A DNA stretch of 64,000 bases from Prorocentrum cordatum (GCA_963575745.1 CAUYUJ010015518.1:85001-149000), one strand, 5' to 3'. Counted from the first letter of the stretch, positions 35,336-47,300 are shown. The notes: a model not told the origin generated them from the sequence alone. A program made the numbers and translations.

Positions 35336-35645
35336 TGAGTGTGAGTGAATGTGACTGTGAGTGAGTCTGAGTGACGGTGAGTCTCATCTTATCTTATCGA
35401 GTCCTATCTTATCTTACCTTTATTACCCTCTATCTTATCTTATCTTGAAATCTCTTATCTTGCCTTAGCTTATCTTATATCAACTCATCTTATCTCATCA
35501 TATCTTGTCTTATCTTATTAATCCATAGGCTGTCTTATCTTATCTATTATCCTACCCTGTCATATATCTTATCTTACCTTATCATATCTTGTGCTATCTT
35601 ATCTTATCTTGTAGTATCTTATCTTGTCTTATCTTATCTGGTGAT
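35336..35645 (+). repeat. (TTATC)n pentanucleotide tract
   Basis: TATCTTATCT with interruptions such as TATTACCC and CAACTCATC. Markedly more AT-rich than its surroundings. Confidence 0.85.
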
Positions 35646-36035
35646 TATCAGTGGGAGGAGGGAGGCGGGAGGCGGGAGGAAGGAGGAGGAGTGGGAGGCG
35701 TCAGAGAAATAACAAGAACCCCAATTCCTAGGATATGGGGGAAACAACACATACACACGCAACAAAGCAAACCAAGCAATGCTTCGCTAGGATTCGGCTG
35801 TAGCCTGTATTCTCGCAGAACGTTTTTTGTTGTTGTTTTATACAATGGCCTGAAGGAGCGAAGAGAACAAAGGAGGTGGTGCAGGAGGTGGTGCAAGAGA
35901 AGGAGAAGGTGGTGCAAGAGAAGGAGAAGGAAGAAGAGGAGGAATAATAATTAAAATGCCTGTTGAATCGTTTTGGAACGGCGTTCAGCAGAAATCCCAA
36001 AATCGCGGGGGGCCGAAAACGAACCGAAACCAGAA
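35646..36035. other. Unique and GGA-rich spacer
   Basis: A short GGAGGCGGGA block, unique DNA, and an imperfect 18-bp duplication of GAGAAGGAGAAGGTGGTG-type sequence near 35890-35940. No gene. Confidence 0.45.
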
Positions 36036-36410
36036 AACGACTCGCCCTCAATCCGTGAAGGTCTTGCACATCTTCAAAAACAAATGTGCGCAGAACTGAG
36101 GCGAGAGGAACATGTTGAAAGCGACCCGCCTTCCATCCGTGAAGTTTTTGCGAATCTTCAGAACAACTATGCTCAGAACTGAGGCGAGAGCAACACTTTG
36201 AGAACAACCCACCCTCCATCCGTGAGACTTCTGTAGCTTGTTAGAACGAATGTGTGCGTCGCTAAGGCGAGAGCCACATTTCGAACACGACCAGCCCTCC
36301 ATCCGTGAAGCTGTTGCACAACTTACCGGATTATTAGTGGTGAGGAAGTCTCAGGCGAAACGTGCAGCCCGCCATTTCGACCGGCCTCGGGGTGCAACAG
36401 GGAGGATATG
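36036..36410 (+). repeat. ~82-bp tandem repeat family C, copy 1
   Basis: Units marked by CATCCGTGAAG and, ~50 bases on, AGGCGAGAG (36100, 36183, 36266), period 82-83. Ends with a conserved tail (TTTCGACCGGCCTCGGGGTG, then ACAGGGAGGAT) also found at 49.02-49.05 kb. Confidence 0.8.
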
Positions 36411-37505
36411 TTTAATTCCCAATCAGAGCTTGCCTCTGTAGGGGTCGTAGCGGATTCACATGGTTAGGTGAGGTTTGGCGCCGATTTCGGCGACACGCCC
36501 GGGTGCCCGGGTGCCCGGGTGCCCAGGTGCCTGGGTGCCTGGGTGCCCGGGTGCCCAGATGCCGCCGTGCCCGGGTGCTTGGTAGCCCTACAGCCCTATA
36601 GCCTTATAGCCTTATAGCTGTCTAGCCCTATGGCCCCATTGTAGCCCCATAACCCTATAGCCCTATAGCCCTATAGCCCTAATAGCCCTATATCCGTATA
36701 GCCCTATAGTCCTATAGCCCAATAGCACCATAGCCCTTATAGCCCTATAGCCCGGTAGCACTATGGCCCCATAGCCCTATAGCCCTATAACTCCATAGCC
36801 TGATCGCCCTGTAGCCCTACAGCCCTATAGCCCTATAGCCCTATAGCCCTATAGCCCTTTAGCCCTATAGCCCTATAGCCCTATAGCCCTATAGCCCTAC
36901 AGCCCTATAGCCCTATAATCCAATCGCCCTATAGCTCAAGTAGCCCTATAGCCCGATAGCCCTATAACCTTATAGCCTTATAGTCCTATAGCCCTGTAGC
37001 CCTATAGCCCTAATAGCCCTATAGCCCTATAGCCCTAATGGCCCTATAACCCTATCGCCCTATAGCACTATAGCCCAATAGCCCTATAGCCCATATATCC
37101 CTATAGCCCTGTAGCCCAATAGCCCTATAGCTCTTTTACCCCATAGCCTTATAGCCCTATAGCCTTATAGCGCTATAGTCCTATAGCCCTATAGCTCTAT
37201 AGCCCTTTAGCTCTACAACCCTATAGCCCAAATCGCCCTATAGCCCTATAGCCCTATAGCCCTATAGCCCTTATAGCCCTATAGCCCTTATAGCCCTATA
37301 GCCCGATAGCCCTATAGCCTTATAGCCTTAGAGTCCTATAGCCCTATAGCCCCATAGCCCTAATAGCCCTATAGCCCTATAGCCCTAAAGCCTTATAACC
37401 CTATAATCCTATAGCCTTATAGTCCTATCGCCCTACAGCCCTACAGCCGCATAGCCCTATAGCCCTAAAAAGGTCATGATTTGGGTTTTTCTCTGGTGCC
37501 ATCAT
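36411..37505 (-). repeat. Composite GGGCTATA repeat, copy 1
   Basis: Read on the minus strand: a conserved head (GAGAAAAACCCAAATCATGA, then TTTTTAGGG), about 870 bases of GGGCTATA octamers, a GGGCACCC block, then a conserved tail (GAAATCGGCGCC, AACCTCACCTAACCAT, GTGAATCCGCTA, CAGAGGCAAGCTCTGATT). The same head, octamer block, GGGCACC block and tail recur twice on the plus strand at 52.1 and 52.75 kb. Confidence 0.85.
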
Positions 37506-37710
37506 GCAAGGATTGGTGGGAGGAAGGAGGGGTCGAGGAAGGAGGGATGGAGGTTGAGACGAGGGGCCGAGAGTGGGAGGGACTGAGGGTGATTAGTGGA
37601 GGAGGAGGAGGAGGAGGAGGAGGAGGAGGAGGAGGAGGAGGAGGAGGAGGAGGAGGAGGAGGAGGAGGAGGAGGACGAGGACGAGGACGAGGACGAGGAG
37701 GAGAATGAGG
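37506..37710. repeat. (GGA)n tract
   Basis: GGAGGAAGG-type lead-in, then pure GGA triplets 37597-37672 and GACGAG repeats to 37700. Confidence 0.85.
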
Positions 37711-37866
37711 CACATCAGCAGGAGGGTGGTGGTGGGGAGGCGCTGGAGGAGCGGAGGCCTCGAGCGCCTCCGCCCCCCCCCCCAGTCAGAAGCTCCGAGA
37801 GTGCGCGCCGCGTGCGCGCGCGCCCGCCCCGCGGCCTCAAGGGGGCTACCCGGGAGGGGCGCCGCC

Positions 37867-38091
37867 ATGGGGCCCGAGGGCTCGTCGGAGGCCCGGGGCT
37901 GCAGTGGCGCTGCGGCTGCCGGCGCACGCGCGGGCCTTGCGCTCGAGCACGTGCCTCGACCAGCGGCGGCGGCTGGCGCCGAGGACGACGAGTGGGCCGA
38001 CGCGGCCCCCGCGCAGCGCTCGAGGCCGCCGCCTGCGGCGCGGCAGCCTGGCGCGCCACGGGACGAGTCGGGGGCCCAGGGACACCGTTAG
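37867..38091 (+). CDS. Hypothetical Ala-rich frame, very uncertain
   Basis: 75 codons from an ATG in a strong eukaryotic context (GCCGCCATGG). The product is Ala/Gly/Arg/Pro-rich with an acidic patch (AEDDEWADAA). No domain. It may be a first exon or only a product of GC-rich DNA; the frame is also open upstream through the GGA repeat. Confidence 0.15.
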   Translation: MGPEGSSEARGCSGAAAAGARAGLALEHVPRPAAAAGAEDDEWADAAPAQRSRPPPAARQPGAPRDESGAQGHR

Positions 38092-38099
38092 CCTAGGCT

Positions 38100-38290
38100 T
38101 CCTAGATGGGGTCGGGCTAAATGGGTCAGGCATCGCCGAACTGCATCGCCGATGCATCGGCGATGCAGCTCGATGTGGAGTTCGATTTTCTTCACGTCGG
38201 CGTCGCCAATGCGCCGCCGATGCATCGCCGATGCATCGCCGATGCGGCGATATTCTCCGACGCCATCTACTCTGACCCCATCTAATAGGC
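38100..38290. repeat. Palindrome-bearing dispersed repeat, copy 2
   Basis: Contains a perfect 28-bp palindrome at 38141-38168 (half-site CTGCATCGCCGATG), further CGCCGATGCAT units, and the inner stretch GCTCGATGTGGA...ATTTTCTTCACGTCGGCG shared with copy 1 at 2.93 kb. Confidence 0.8.
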
Positions 38291-38934
38291 CTCTAGTTCG
38301 AGCGGGATAGGCGCATGGGGGGGATGCCCTCGCGCGCGGCGGATCGGGGAGGGGCGGCAGGGAGGAGGGCGAGATCGAGCGTTGGCGGAGACTTTCGGAA
38401 TGTATCGACGCCCGGGGCGGTTCCAGCGGCACCTCGCCGAGGGCGAGCCGGAGGTGCCAGGAGTCGTACCGAACGGCCGCTGGTGAGCCGAGTGATGGCC
38501 AGGGAGGGGCACGTGGGCTCAAGGAGGGACACCCAGGCTCAGGGATCACGGGGCAGCGTCAGGGAGGGGGGTGCGAAGGCTCTGGGAGGGGTTCCTCGAC
38601 CCCACATCGCCCGTTCATTGCCGATCTGGGGCTCGACAGCCCCGCTCCGGCCCAGGAACGTGCGGTTTCGCAATCGGGCGCCTTTCGCCGGTCCGTCGTC
38701 GATGCACTGCCGATTTCAGGTCGATGTTCCCCCCCAGGCCATTCCCCCTTGTCGTTCCCACTCAAGGACAAGACGGAGGTGGGGGTGGGGCATGCTGGAG
38801 ACAGGCCGCTGGTGGTTGCAGGGGGTTTTCGGGAGTCCTCGGGGCGTTTTCGGGGCGGGTTCGGAGGTTCTCAGAGGATCTCGGAGGGGGCACGTGGGGG
38901 TGTTTTTCGTAAACGTTCAAGCTTTCAGAAGTTT
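38291..38934. other. Unique GC-rich spacer
   Basis: A 227-codon Arg/Gly-rich frame crosses it without recognisable domain. Nothing else seen. Confidence 0.4.
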
Positions 38935-40010
38935 CATGCGCGCTTCTGTGAGCATCGGGGCAGATAGTGGTGCTGAGCCCGTCTCCATCAGCACTTGAGC
39001 AGGTAATGGATGTGAGCCCGTTTCCGTGGGTATTTGAGGATGCAGCGGCTCCAAAGTCGTCCCCGTACGCATTTGCGCTCGCAGTGGCTAGCTAAACCCA
39101 CTCCCAGGAGCATTTGAGCAGGTCCAGATTTTAAGTTCGTTGCAGTGAGACGCATTCGAGCATATAATGACATCCGAACCGGCACGCATTTCAGCAGATC
39201 GTGTTTACATTTGAGCCTGTCATTGTTGATGTAAGCGATGGAGCACGTTTTGTCTCCACGCTTGTTCCGTCTGCATTGACCACGGAATGGTTCCGAAATC
39301 GTTCCCGTCGCATCTGAGCAGACAGTGGTTCGCAGCTAGTTTTCGTGAGCATTCGACCAGACATTGGTTGTAAACCGTTTCCGCGAGCATTTGGGCAGGT
39401 GGCTCCATCATGCCCTTGTCCGTTATCGCTCGAGCACGGAATCGTTTCGAAGGGACCACCACCAGCGCTTGAGCAGGTAATGGGTCAACATCCGAGTCCG
39501 GAGCAGCTGAGCGAGCAGCGGCTCCAGCTTCGTCTCCCTTGGCACCCGCGGAGGCTCGGAGTGGGCACCCTTCGACTCCCCTTCGGCACTTGGCGCCTCT
39601 CGCTGGGCACATCGTTTTTTTTGTTGTTGTTGTTGGTTTTCTCCTTTTTCTCTTCTTCTTTTCCAGGGAGCATCTGAGCGGGTCGTTGCTGTATTCGAGC
39701 TCTCTGCAGCATGTGAGGACGCAGTGGACGCAGGACAGCTGTCCTGTGCACCTGGGCACGTAGTAGCTCCAGGCGCTCCAAAAACTTGCTTTCGTGATAG
39801 CTTGAGCGGGTAACGGCTCGACTCCCACGATGCTGTGGGCACTTGGGCAGGTAGTGGTTCTGAACCCGCTTCTGTGATCATTTGGGGATGGAGTTGGTGT
39901 AAAGCTCTTTTCGTGAGCATTTTAGTTTGTAGTGTCTCTAATGCCGATCAGCGTTTGATCACGTCATGGTTGCAAACTTGTAGCACGACCGGTCCTGGTT
40001 TCGGCTCTGT
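38935..40010. repeat. Degenerate ~50-bp tandem repeat
   Basis: Repeated phrases CATTTGAGCAGGTA, AGTGGTT and CCCGTTTCCGTGAGCAT at intervals of about 48-55 bases over the whole stretch, strongly diverged. A T-rich interruption lies at 39610-39665. No gene. Confidence 0.65.
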
Positions 40011-40135
40011 CTCGATGCGTGCCAAAGGGCTTTTATTTTTATAAAAGCTTTATTCACGGACGGAAGCAAATGTTATTTAAATCCTCCGCTCCCGAATGCT
40101 CTTGCTCATTTGGTCACAGACCGGTGTTGCTGCTT

Positions 40136-40762
40136 GCGATGGTGACGATGGCGACGGCGAAAGTGATGACGATTACCATGACGGCGGCGATGATTGTGAT
40201 GCTTGTGGTAGTGACGATGATGATGCTGATAATGATGATGACGACGATGATGATGAGGATGATGATGACGATGATGATGCTGATGATGCTGATGATGATG
40301 CTGCTGATGAAAATGATGATGATGATGATGTTGTTGATGATGACGACTGCGGTGTCGATGACAACGATGATGCGATAGTGGAGCGGAGGATGAGAGGCTA
40401 AGGTCGATTGTGTTGATTCTGATACTGCTGATGATGATGATGTTGATGTTGCTCATGATGATGACGATTGCGATGGCGATGACAACGATGATGCGATGGT
40501 TGAGTGGATGATGAGAGGCTGAGGTCGATTATGATGATACTGATAATGCTAATGATGATGAGATTGTTGATGATGATGACGATGATGAGTATGATGATGC
40601 TGATGCTGATGCTGATGATGATGATGATGATGCTGATGATGATCATGATGATGATGGTGATGGTGATGGTGATGGTGATGGTGGTGATGGTGATGATGAT
40701 GATGGTGGTGGTGGTGGTGCTGGTTGTTGTGATGATGATGATGCTGATGCTGATGCTGATGC

Positions 40763-40833
<71 letters not shown>

Positions 40834-40955
40834 CCGCTGCTGCTGATGATGATAGTGATGATGATGCTGATGATGCTGATGATGCTGCTGATGATGCTGC
40901 TGATAATGCCGATGATTGCGATGATGACTGGGGTGATGATCACGAGGACGAGGAC
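40136..40955 (+). repeat. (GAT)n tract
   Basis: GATGATGCT-type triplets with interruptions. Two ~115-base sections around GATTGTGTTGATTCTGAT and GATTATGATGATACTGAT (40400-40545) repeat each other. Ends in GACGAG repeats. Confidence 0.9.
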
Positions 40956-41345
40956 GAGACGACGAGACCGATGGCCGCCGCCGACGACCGATCGGCGCGC
41001 GCCGTCGATCGGCAGCGGCCACGCGCGCGTCGCCGATCGGCGCGCCGCCGTTCGACCGGCAGCGCCGATCCTCGGCGGTGGCGCCGCCGACCGGCGCCGC
41101 GCCCCGCGGCCTTCGAGGATGCGCTGCCGGCGGCGGACGAGGCGGGCGGGGCCTGCTCCGAGCCGCCCCAGGCCCCGCCGCCGCGGCGCCCGCGCGCCCC
41201 GGCCAGCGCGCGCCGAGCGACGACGCCGATGGACCGCGAGGTCCCAGCTCTCCGACGATCGGCCTCCTCCTCCTCCTCCTCCTTTTCCTCCTCCTCCTCC
41301 TCCTCCGCCTCCTCCTCCTCCTCCTCCTCCTCCTCCTCCTCCTCT
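40956..41345. other. GC-rich spacer and (TCC)n tract
   Basis: 40956-41260 is extremely GC-rich (many CGGCGC, CCGATCGGC near-palindromes) with Arg/Ala/Pro-rich frames and no domain. 41262-41345 is TCC triplets. The following 330 bases are unique without supported gene. Confidence 0.5.
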
Positions 41346-43278
41346 CCGAGGTCTCTGGGAGCGTTCCGCCAGAGGGTTCTGCGCGTTTGACCTGCTGGTG
41401 GTGACCACGGGGGAGTCCCACGGGGGGGACGGGGAGCCCGGGATCTGCCTGCCCAGATCGCCAGGTCGAGCAGCCGTCTCGCCAGGGACTTCCCCACAGT
41501 TGGCTCTGGGGTCGTGCTCTCGCCACCATGCCGGCTGCATCCGTTGGTCCGAGCAGCCACGGTCCTTGGTAAAGATACACCTCGAGCTACACATGGCCGC
41601 GCTCTCGTCTTTGTCCCGAGTCGTCGAGGTCTTGGAATCCCCAGGAATACTTCTGAATGCACGTTATCTTTAGCCGACCTCCTACTCCTCGACCCGCCTC
41701 TTTGCCTTTGCTGCTATCGAAGGCCCCGACGGCGAGTCACCGCCGCCCCCTGCCTTTTTGGAGGCGCCCATGTGGCCGAACGTTGAGGCCAGACCTGCCA
41801 AGCTATCAGACCATGTGTTCCCCGAATCGGTTTGGAAAGCCTTCGGGGAACACGTGGGCATCTTGAAGGTCATCTTGGCCGTCTGGAAGCCATTTTGACC
41901 CTTTCGGGCCTTCTTGGAGGACGTCTTGGAGCGCTCTTGGGCCGTCTTGGAGGCCATCTTGAGCGTTTTGGAGGCCTCTTGGGCTGTCTGGGGGGCCTAT
42001 TGGGGCCGTCTTGGGCGATCTTTGGGGGCATTTGGGCCGTCTCGGACCGTCGGAAGGCCGAAACGAAGCAAATGCCACAATCCTTCAAAACTCCTCGGGC
42101 AATCAATGATTTTGGCTGTTTTGGGCCTTCCTTGAGGCCCTCTTGGAGGCCTCTTGGGCCGTCTTGGGCCATCTTAAGGCCATCTTCGGCCGTCTTGGTG
42201 GGCTCCTGGCCCGTCTGACGCCGTCGGAAGCCGTTTGGGGGGGTCTCTATGGGCCGACTTGAGGCCCTCTTGGAATGCTCCAGGACCGTCTTAGAGGCCA
42301 TCTTGGGCGTCTTAAAGGCCTCCTGTGCTGTCTTGGGGGCCTCTTTGGGCCGTCTTGGGGGCCTCTTGGGCCGTTCTGGGGCTATCTTGGAGGCCTCTTG
42401 GGCGATCTTTGGGCAATCTTCGAGGGCTCTTGGGCCGTCTCGGGCCGTCGGAAGGCCGAAAAGAAGCAAATGTCAAAATCCTTGAAAAACCCAGGGAAAA
42501 TCAATGTTGTTGGCCTTTTCTGGCCTTCCTGGAGGCCTCTTGGAGGCCTCTTGGGCCGTCTTGGGCCAGCTTCGGGCCAACTTCGGCCATCTCGGTGGGT
42601 TCCCGGCACGTCTGACGCCGTCGGGAGCCGTCTTGGGGGCCTTTCTGGGCCGACTTGGGGCCCTCTTTGGGCGCTTCGGGGCCGTCTTAGAGGCCATCTT
42701 GGGCGTCTTGGAGGCCTCTTGGGCCGTCTTGGGGCCCTCTTGGGGCGGTCTTGGGGGCGTCTGGGGCCGTCATGGGGCCATCTTGGAGGCCTCTTGGGCG
42801 ATCTTGGGGCGATCTTGGGAGCCTCTTGGGCCGTCTTGGGCCGTCGGGAAGCCGAAAAGGTGCAAATGGCCAAATCCTTCAAACACCTTAGGAACATCAA
42901 TGATTTTGGCCTCGTCGGGCCTTCCTGGAGGATCTCTTGGAGGCCTCTTGGGCCGTCTTGGAGGCCCCTTGCAGGCCTGTTGGGCCGTCTTAGACCATAT
43001 TAAGGCCATCTTGGGCCGTCCTGGATGCATCTTGGGGCCATCTTAGCCGTCTTGGAGGCCATCTTGGCTGTCTTGGAGGCATCTTGGAGGCCATCCTGGG
43101 CCATCTTGGCCGTCTTGGGACAATCTTGGGCCATCTTGGGGCGGAACAGCCATTGACTTGTGCAGTTTCCGCGTGGCTGGCGGGACGGGCCGGAGCCCCA
43201 GGGGGAGTTCTTTTGGAAAAAGAAGCCGAACCAAAACCGATAGGATTCGGCACGCCAGGCACCCCTGCGATGAATCGA

Positions 43279-43328
43279 CAGGGGGCGGCGGATCGAAGAC
43301 GCCTTCGGCGAATCACCGCTGCCCCCTG
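43279..43328. repeat. Family A hairpin module
   Basis: Arms CAGGGGGCGGCGG and CCGCTGCCCCCTG, 13 pairs including one G-T. The loop holds GCC-TTC-GGC. Confidence 0.8.
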
Positions 43329-44841
43329 CCTTTTTGGAAGCGCCCATGTGGCCGAACGTTGAGGCCAGACCTGCCAAGCTATCAGACCATGTGTTCCCCG
43401 AATCGGTTTGGAAAGCCTTCGGGGAACACGTGGGCATCTTGAAGGTCATCTTGGCCGTCTGGAAGCCATTTTGACCTTTTCGGGCCTTCTTGGAGGACGT
43501 CTTGGAGGGCTCTTGGGCCGTCTTGGAGGCCATCTTGAGCGTGTTGGTCTTGGGCCGTCTTGGGGGCCTCTTCGGGTCGAGTCTTGGGCCTCTGGGGCGA
43601 TCTTTGGAGGCACTTGGGCCGTCTCGGGCCGTCGGAAGGCAGAAACAAAAACAAATGCCACAATCCTTCAAAACTCCTCGGGAAATCAATGATTTTGGCT
43701 TTTTGGGGCCTTCCTGGAGGCCCTCTTGGAGGCCTCTTGGGCCATCTTAGGGCCATCTTCGGCCGTCTTGGTGGGCTCCTGGTCCGTCTGACGACGTCGG
43801 AAGCCGTTTGGGAGGCCTCTATGGGCCGACTTGGGGCTCTCTTGGAAAGTTCCAGGGCCGTCTTGGAGGTCATCTTTGGCGTCTTAAAGGCCTCCTGTGC
43901 TGTCTTGGGGGCCTCTTGGGAACGTTTTGGGGCCCTCTTGGGCCGTTCTGGGGCCATCTTGGAGGCCTCTTGGGCGATCTTTCGGCGATCTTTGGGGGCT
44001 CTTGGGCCGTCTCGGGCCGTCGGAAGGCCGAAAAGAAGCAAATATAAAATCCGTCAAATACCTTAGGAACATCAATGTTTTTGGCCTCTTCTGGCCTTCC
44101 TGGAGGCCCTCTTGGGGGCCTCTTGAGCCGTCTTGGGCCAGCTTCGAGCCAACTTCGGCCATCTTGGTGGGTTCCTGGCACGTCTGACGCCGTCGGGAGC
44201 CGTCTTGGGGGCCTTTCTGGGCCGACTTGGGGCCCTCTTTGGGCGCTTCGGGGCCGTCTTGGAGGCCATCTTGGGCGTCTTGGAGGCCATTTTGGGCCGT
44301 CTTGGGGCCCTCTTGGGCCGTCTTGGGGCCCTCTTGGGGCCGTCATGGGGCCCTCTTGGGGCCCTCTTGGGGCCCTCTTGGGGGCCTCTTGGGCGATCTT
44401 GGGGGCCTCTTGGGCCGTCTTGAGCCGTCGGAATGCCGAGAAGAAGCAAATTCCGAAGTCCTTCAAAAACCTTAGGACAATCAATGATTTTGGCCTCTTC
44501 GGGCCCTCCTGGAGGACCTCTTGGAGGCCTCTGGGGGGCCTCTTGGGCCGTCTTGGGCCGTCTTGGACTCTCTTGGGCCGTCTTGGAGGCCGTCTTGGAC
44601 CATCTCGGGCGGACTTGGAGGCCATCTTGGACCATCTTGGAGGCCATCTTGGGCCAACGTGGCCATCTTGGAGGCCATCTTGAACCATCTTGGAAGATTT
44701 TTTTCCGGATTGAGCTCCTTGAGATCCTTTCCAGGTGGCCGGCGGGACGGGCCGAAGCCCCAGGGGGAGTTCTTTTGGAAAAAGAGCCCAAACCAAAAGC
44801 CATAGGATTCGGCACGCCAGGCACCCCTTTGATAAATCAAA

Positions 44842-44889
44842 AGGGGGCGGCGGATCGAAGACGCCTACGGCGAATCACCGCCGCCCCCT
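44842..44889. repeat. Family A hairpin module
   Basis: Arms AGGGGGCGGCGG and CCGCCGCCCCCT, 12 bp perfect, with CGCC-TAC-GGCG in the loop. Confidence 0.85.
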
Positions 44890-46330
44890 GCCTTTTTGGA
44901 AGCGCCTATGTGGCCGAACGTTGAGGCCAGACCTGCCAAGCTATCGGACCACGTGTTCCCCGAATCGGTTTGGAAAGCCTTCGGGGAACACGTGGGCATC
45001 TTGAAGGTCATCTTGGCCGTCTTGGAGGCCTCTTGGGCAAGCTTTGGGCGATCTTTGGGGCTTTTTGGGCCGTCTCGGGCCAGCTTCGAGCCAACTTCGG
45101 CCATCTTGGTGGGTTCCTGGCACGTCTGAAGCCGTCGGAAGCCGTTTGGGGGGCCTCTATGGGCCGACTTGGGGCCCGCTTGGAATGCTCCAGGGCCGTC
45201 TTGGAGGCCATCTTGGGCGTCTGGGAGGCCATCTTGGGCGTGTTGGAGGCCTCTTGGGCCCTCTTGGGGCCCTCTAGGGGCCATCTTGGAGGCCACTTGG
45301 GCCATCATGGGGCTCTCTTGGGGGCCTCTTGGGCGATCTTGGGGGCTTCTTGGGCCGTCTTGAGCCGTCGGAGAGCCGAAAAGGCGCAAATGCCAAAATC
45401 CTTCAAAAACCAAGGGAAAATCAATGATTTTGGCCTCTTCGGACTCTCCTGGAGGACCTCTTGGAGGCCTCTTGGGCCGTCTGGGAGGCCTCTGGGGGGC
45501 CTCTTGGGCCGTCTTGGGCCGTCTTGGACTCTCTTGGGCCGTTTTGGAGGCCGTCTTGGACCATCTCGGGCGGACTTGGAGGCCATCTTGGGCCATCTTC
45601 GCGATTTTTTGAGGATGTCCCGAGCGAAACGGCCGTTTTGGGGCATTGACAGACGCATTTTGGGAAATGCGCGGGTGGCCGGCGGGACGGGCCGAAGCCC
45701 ACTGGGGAGATCTTTTAGAAAAAAAACCAAAACCAAAACCTGAATCATCCAGCACGCCGTGCACCCCTGCAAGCAGGGGGCGGCGGATCTAGTGGCCTTC
45801 GGCCCATCCCGCCACCGTTCCTGGGTTGTAGGTCAGAGGACTCTTGGATGCCTGTGAGGATCTCTTGGGAGGCCTCTTGGATGCCTTTTGGAGGTGGTGT
45901 TGCGGGTGTATTGGGGCATCTTGCGGGCCTCTTGGGTCCTGATTTGGGCCTCTCGGGGCCTCTTAGGGGCATTTTGGGGCTTCTTGGGCGCAACTAGGGG
46001 GCTAGTGGGGGGATGATCTTGGGGCCATCTTGGGGCGGAGAGCTCACAATGTCAGTTCGTGTCCCCCATCTTGGGGCCCTCTTGGGGCCGTCTCTGGGGC
46101 CTCTTGGGGGCCTCTTGGGCCAGCCGTTTTGGGGCGATCTTGGACGCCTCTTGGGCCGTCTTGGACGCTCTGAAGACCGAAAGGGCGGCAATGCGACAAC
46201 CATGCAAACGCCACAGGATTTAGACGGTTTTGGTTTCTGGGGCCGCCCTCCAGGGCTTCCAAGACGGTCCGGGAGGCGTCCAAGCGGGCTCCACAGCGGT
46301 CCCTGGGGCCATCTGAAGCCACGTTGGACA

Positions 46331-47159
46331 GTCCAACTGATGCCTCAGGGCACGTTGGCGGATTAGGGTGCTTGAGGATGAGGAGAGGTCGTCCTCGTCC
46401 TTGTGCTTCTCTTCCTCCTCGTTGTCCTCATGCTCCTCCTCGCTATCCTCACGTTCGCCACGTCGTCCTCGTCATCGACTCCTCGTTGCCCTCGCCTTCC
46501 TTTTCTTCTTCGCCCAATACGCCCATTAGACTACAGCGGCGCTTCCCGTTCTTGTCCGATCAGGTTAGGGTGCTTGAGGATGAGGAGAGGTCGGAGGATG
46601 CCAGCTAAAGGATTTGCCCCTCGCTCGTAGAGTAGGCAGTAGGCCCGATTGCTTTCAGATTCGGGCTGGCCAGCCAAGGAGGAGTTGACTGAGTAGATGG
46701 ACTGGTGGGACGGGTTAAGTGTGTGGGGGCGGCGTGGTGCCAGTGCCAGCAGAGGCGTGTAACGAGGAGGATGAAAGAGGGAACAGGACAGCGGGCGGGC
46801 GCGCTGGCAAAGGGCGGTGCCGAGCCCGCGTGGCATCCCGACCGGAAATACATCCTGTCGGCGGTGAGCGAGGGGGGACGTGAGAAGGGGCGGGCCTTCT
46901 CAGAAGGCTCGGGAGCCCCCTGGCTTTCTCAGAAGCTTTCTGAGCCTTCTCCGAAGACGCTGGAAACCTTTCAGGAGGCTAGAGGCCTTCTGAGAAGCCC
47001 CACCGCCTTCTGAGAAGGCCTCCTCGTTTTCAGTTCCCCCCCTTGATCGCCGAATGAAAGACATCTTGGGAGAGCTGGGGAACGATTCGGGATCAAACAA
47101 GAGTCCGTTCAGCGTTCGGATTGGCCGAGTCCCTTCCGGTGATGCCCAGGGGTCTGGAG
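46331..47159. other. Unique spacer with small duplications
   Basis: TAGGGTGCTTGAGGATGAGG occurs at 46366 and 46565. CTTCTGAGAAG-like units repeat at 46893-47015. ~60 bases around GCGTTCGGATTGGCCGAGTC (47100-47155) are duplicated at 47310-47365. No convincing gene. Confidence 0.45.
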
Positions 47160-47300
47160 GACCCCTCCTCCTCCTCCTCCTCCCCCCCCTCCTCCTCCTC
47201 CTCCTCCTCCTCCTCCTCCTCCTCCTCCTCCTCCTCCTCCTCCTCCTCCTCCTCCTCCGTCTCCGCCTCCTTCGAGGAGGAGGAGGAGAAGGAGAAGGGA
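47160..47300. repeat. (TCC)n followed by (GGA)n
   Basis: TCC triplets 47163-47258, a short GC-rich turn, then GGA triplets 47272-47298; the ends can pair. Flanked by the two copies of the GGATTGGCCGA phrase. Confidence 0.8.

Larger units (their letters stand above)
41680..46330 (+). repeat. Family A nested satellite, array 2
   Basis: Same ~28-bp subunits and ~400-bp units as array 1; the AT-rich phrase occurs near 42060, 42465, 42855, 43635, 44030, 44435 and 45375. The hairpin module and its flank recur at ~41735 (left arm lost), 43279 and 44841, giving 1.55-1.56-kb higher-order units that are highly similar. The terminal module (GCCTTCGGCCCATCCC, then GGTCAGAG) is at 45.78-45.84 kb, followed by ~480 bases that parallel the end of array 1. 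Confidence 0.9.

Noticed and set aside
36590-37470. GGGCTATA octamers as telomere repeat
   Set aside because: Interstitial, present in both orientations with conserved unique ends, and unlike the TTTAGGG type expected for dinoflagellate telomeres.
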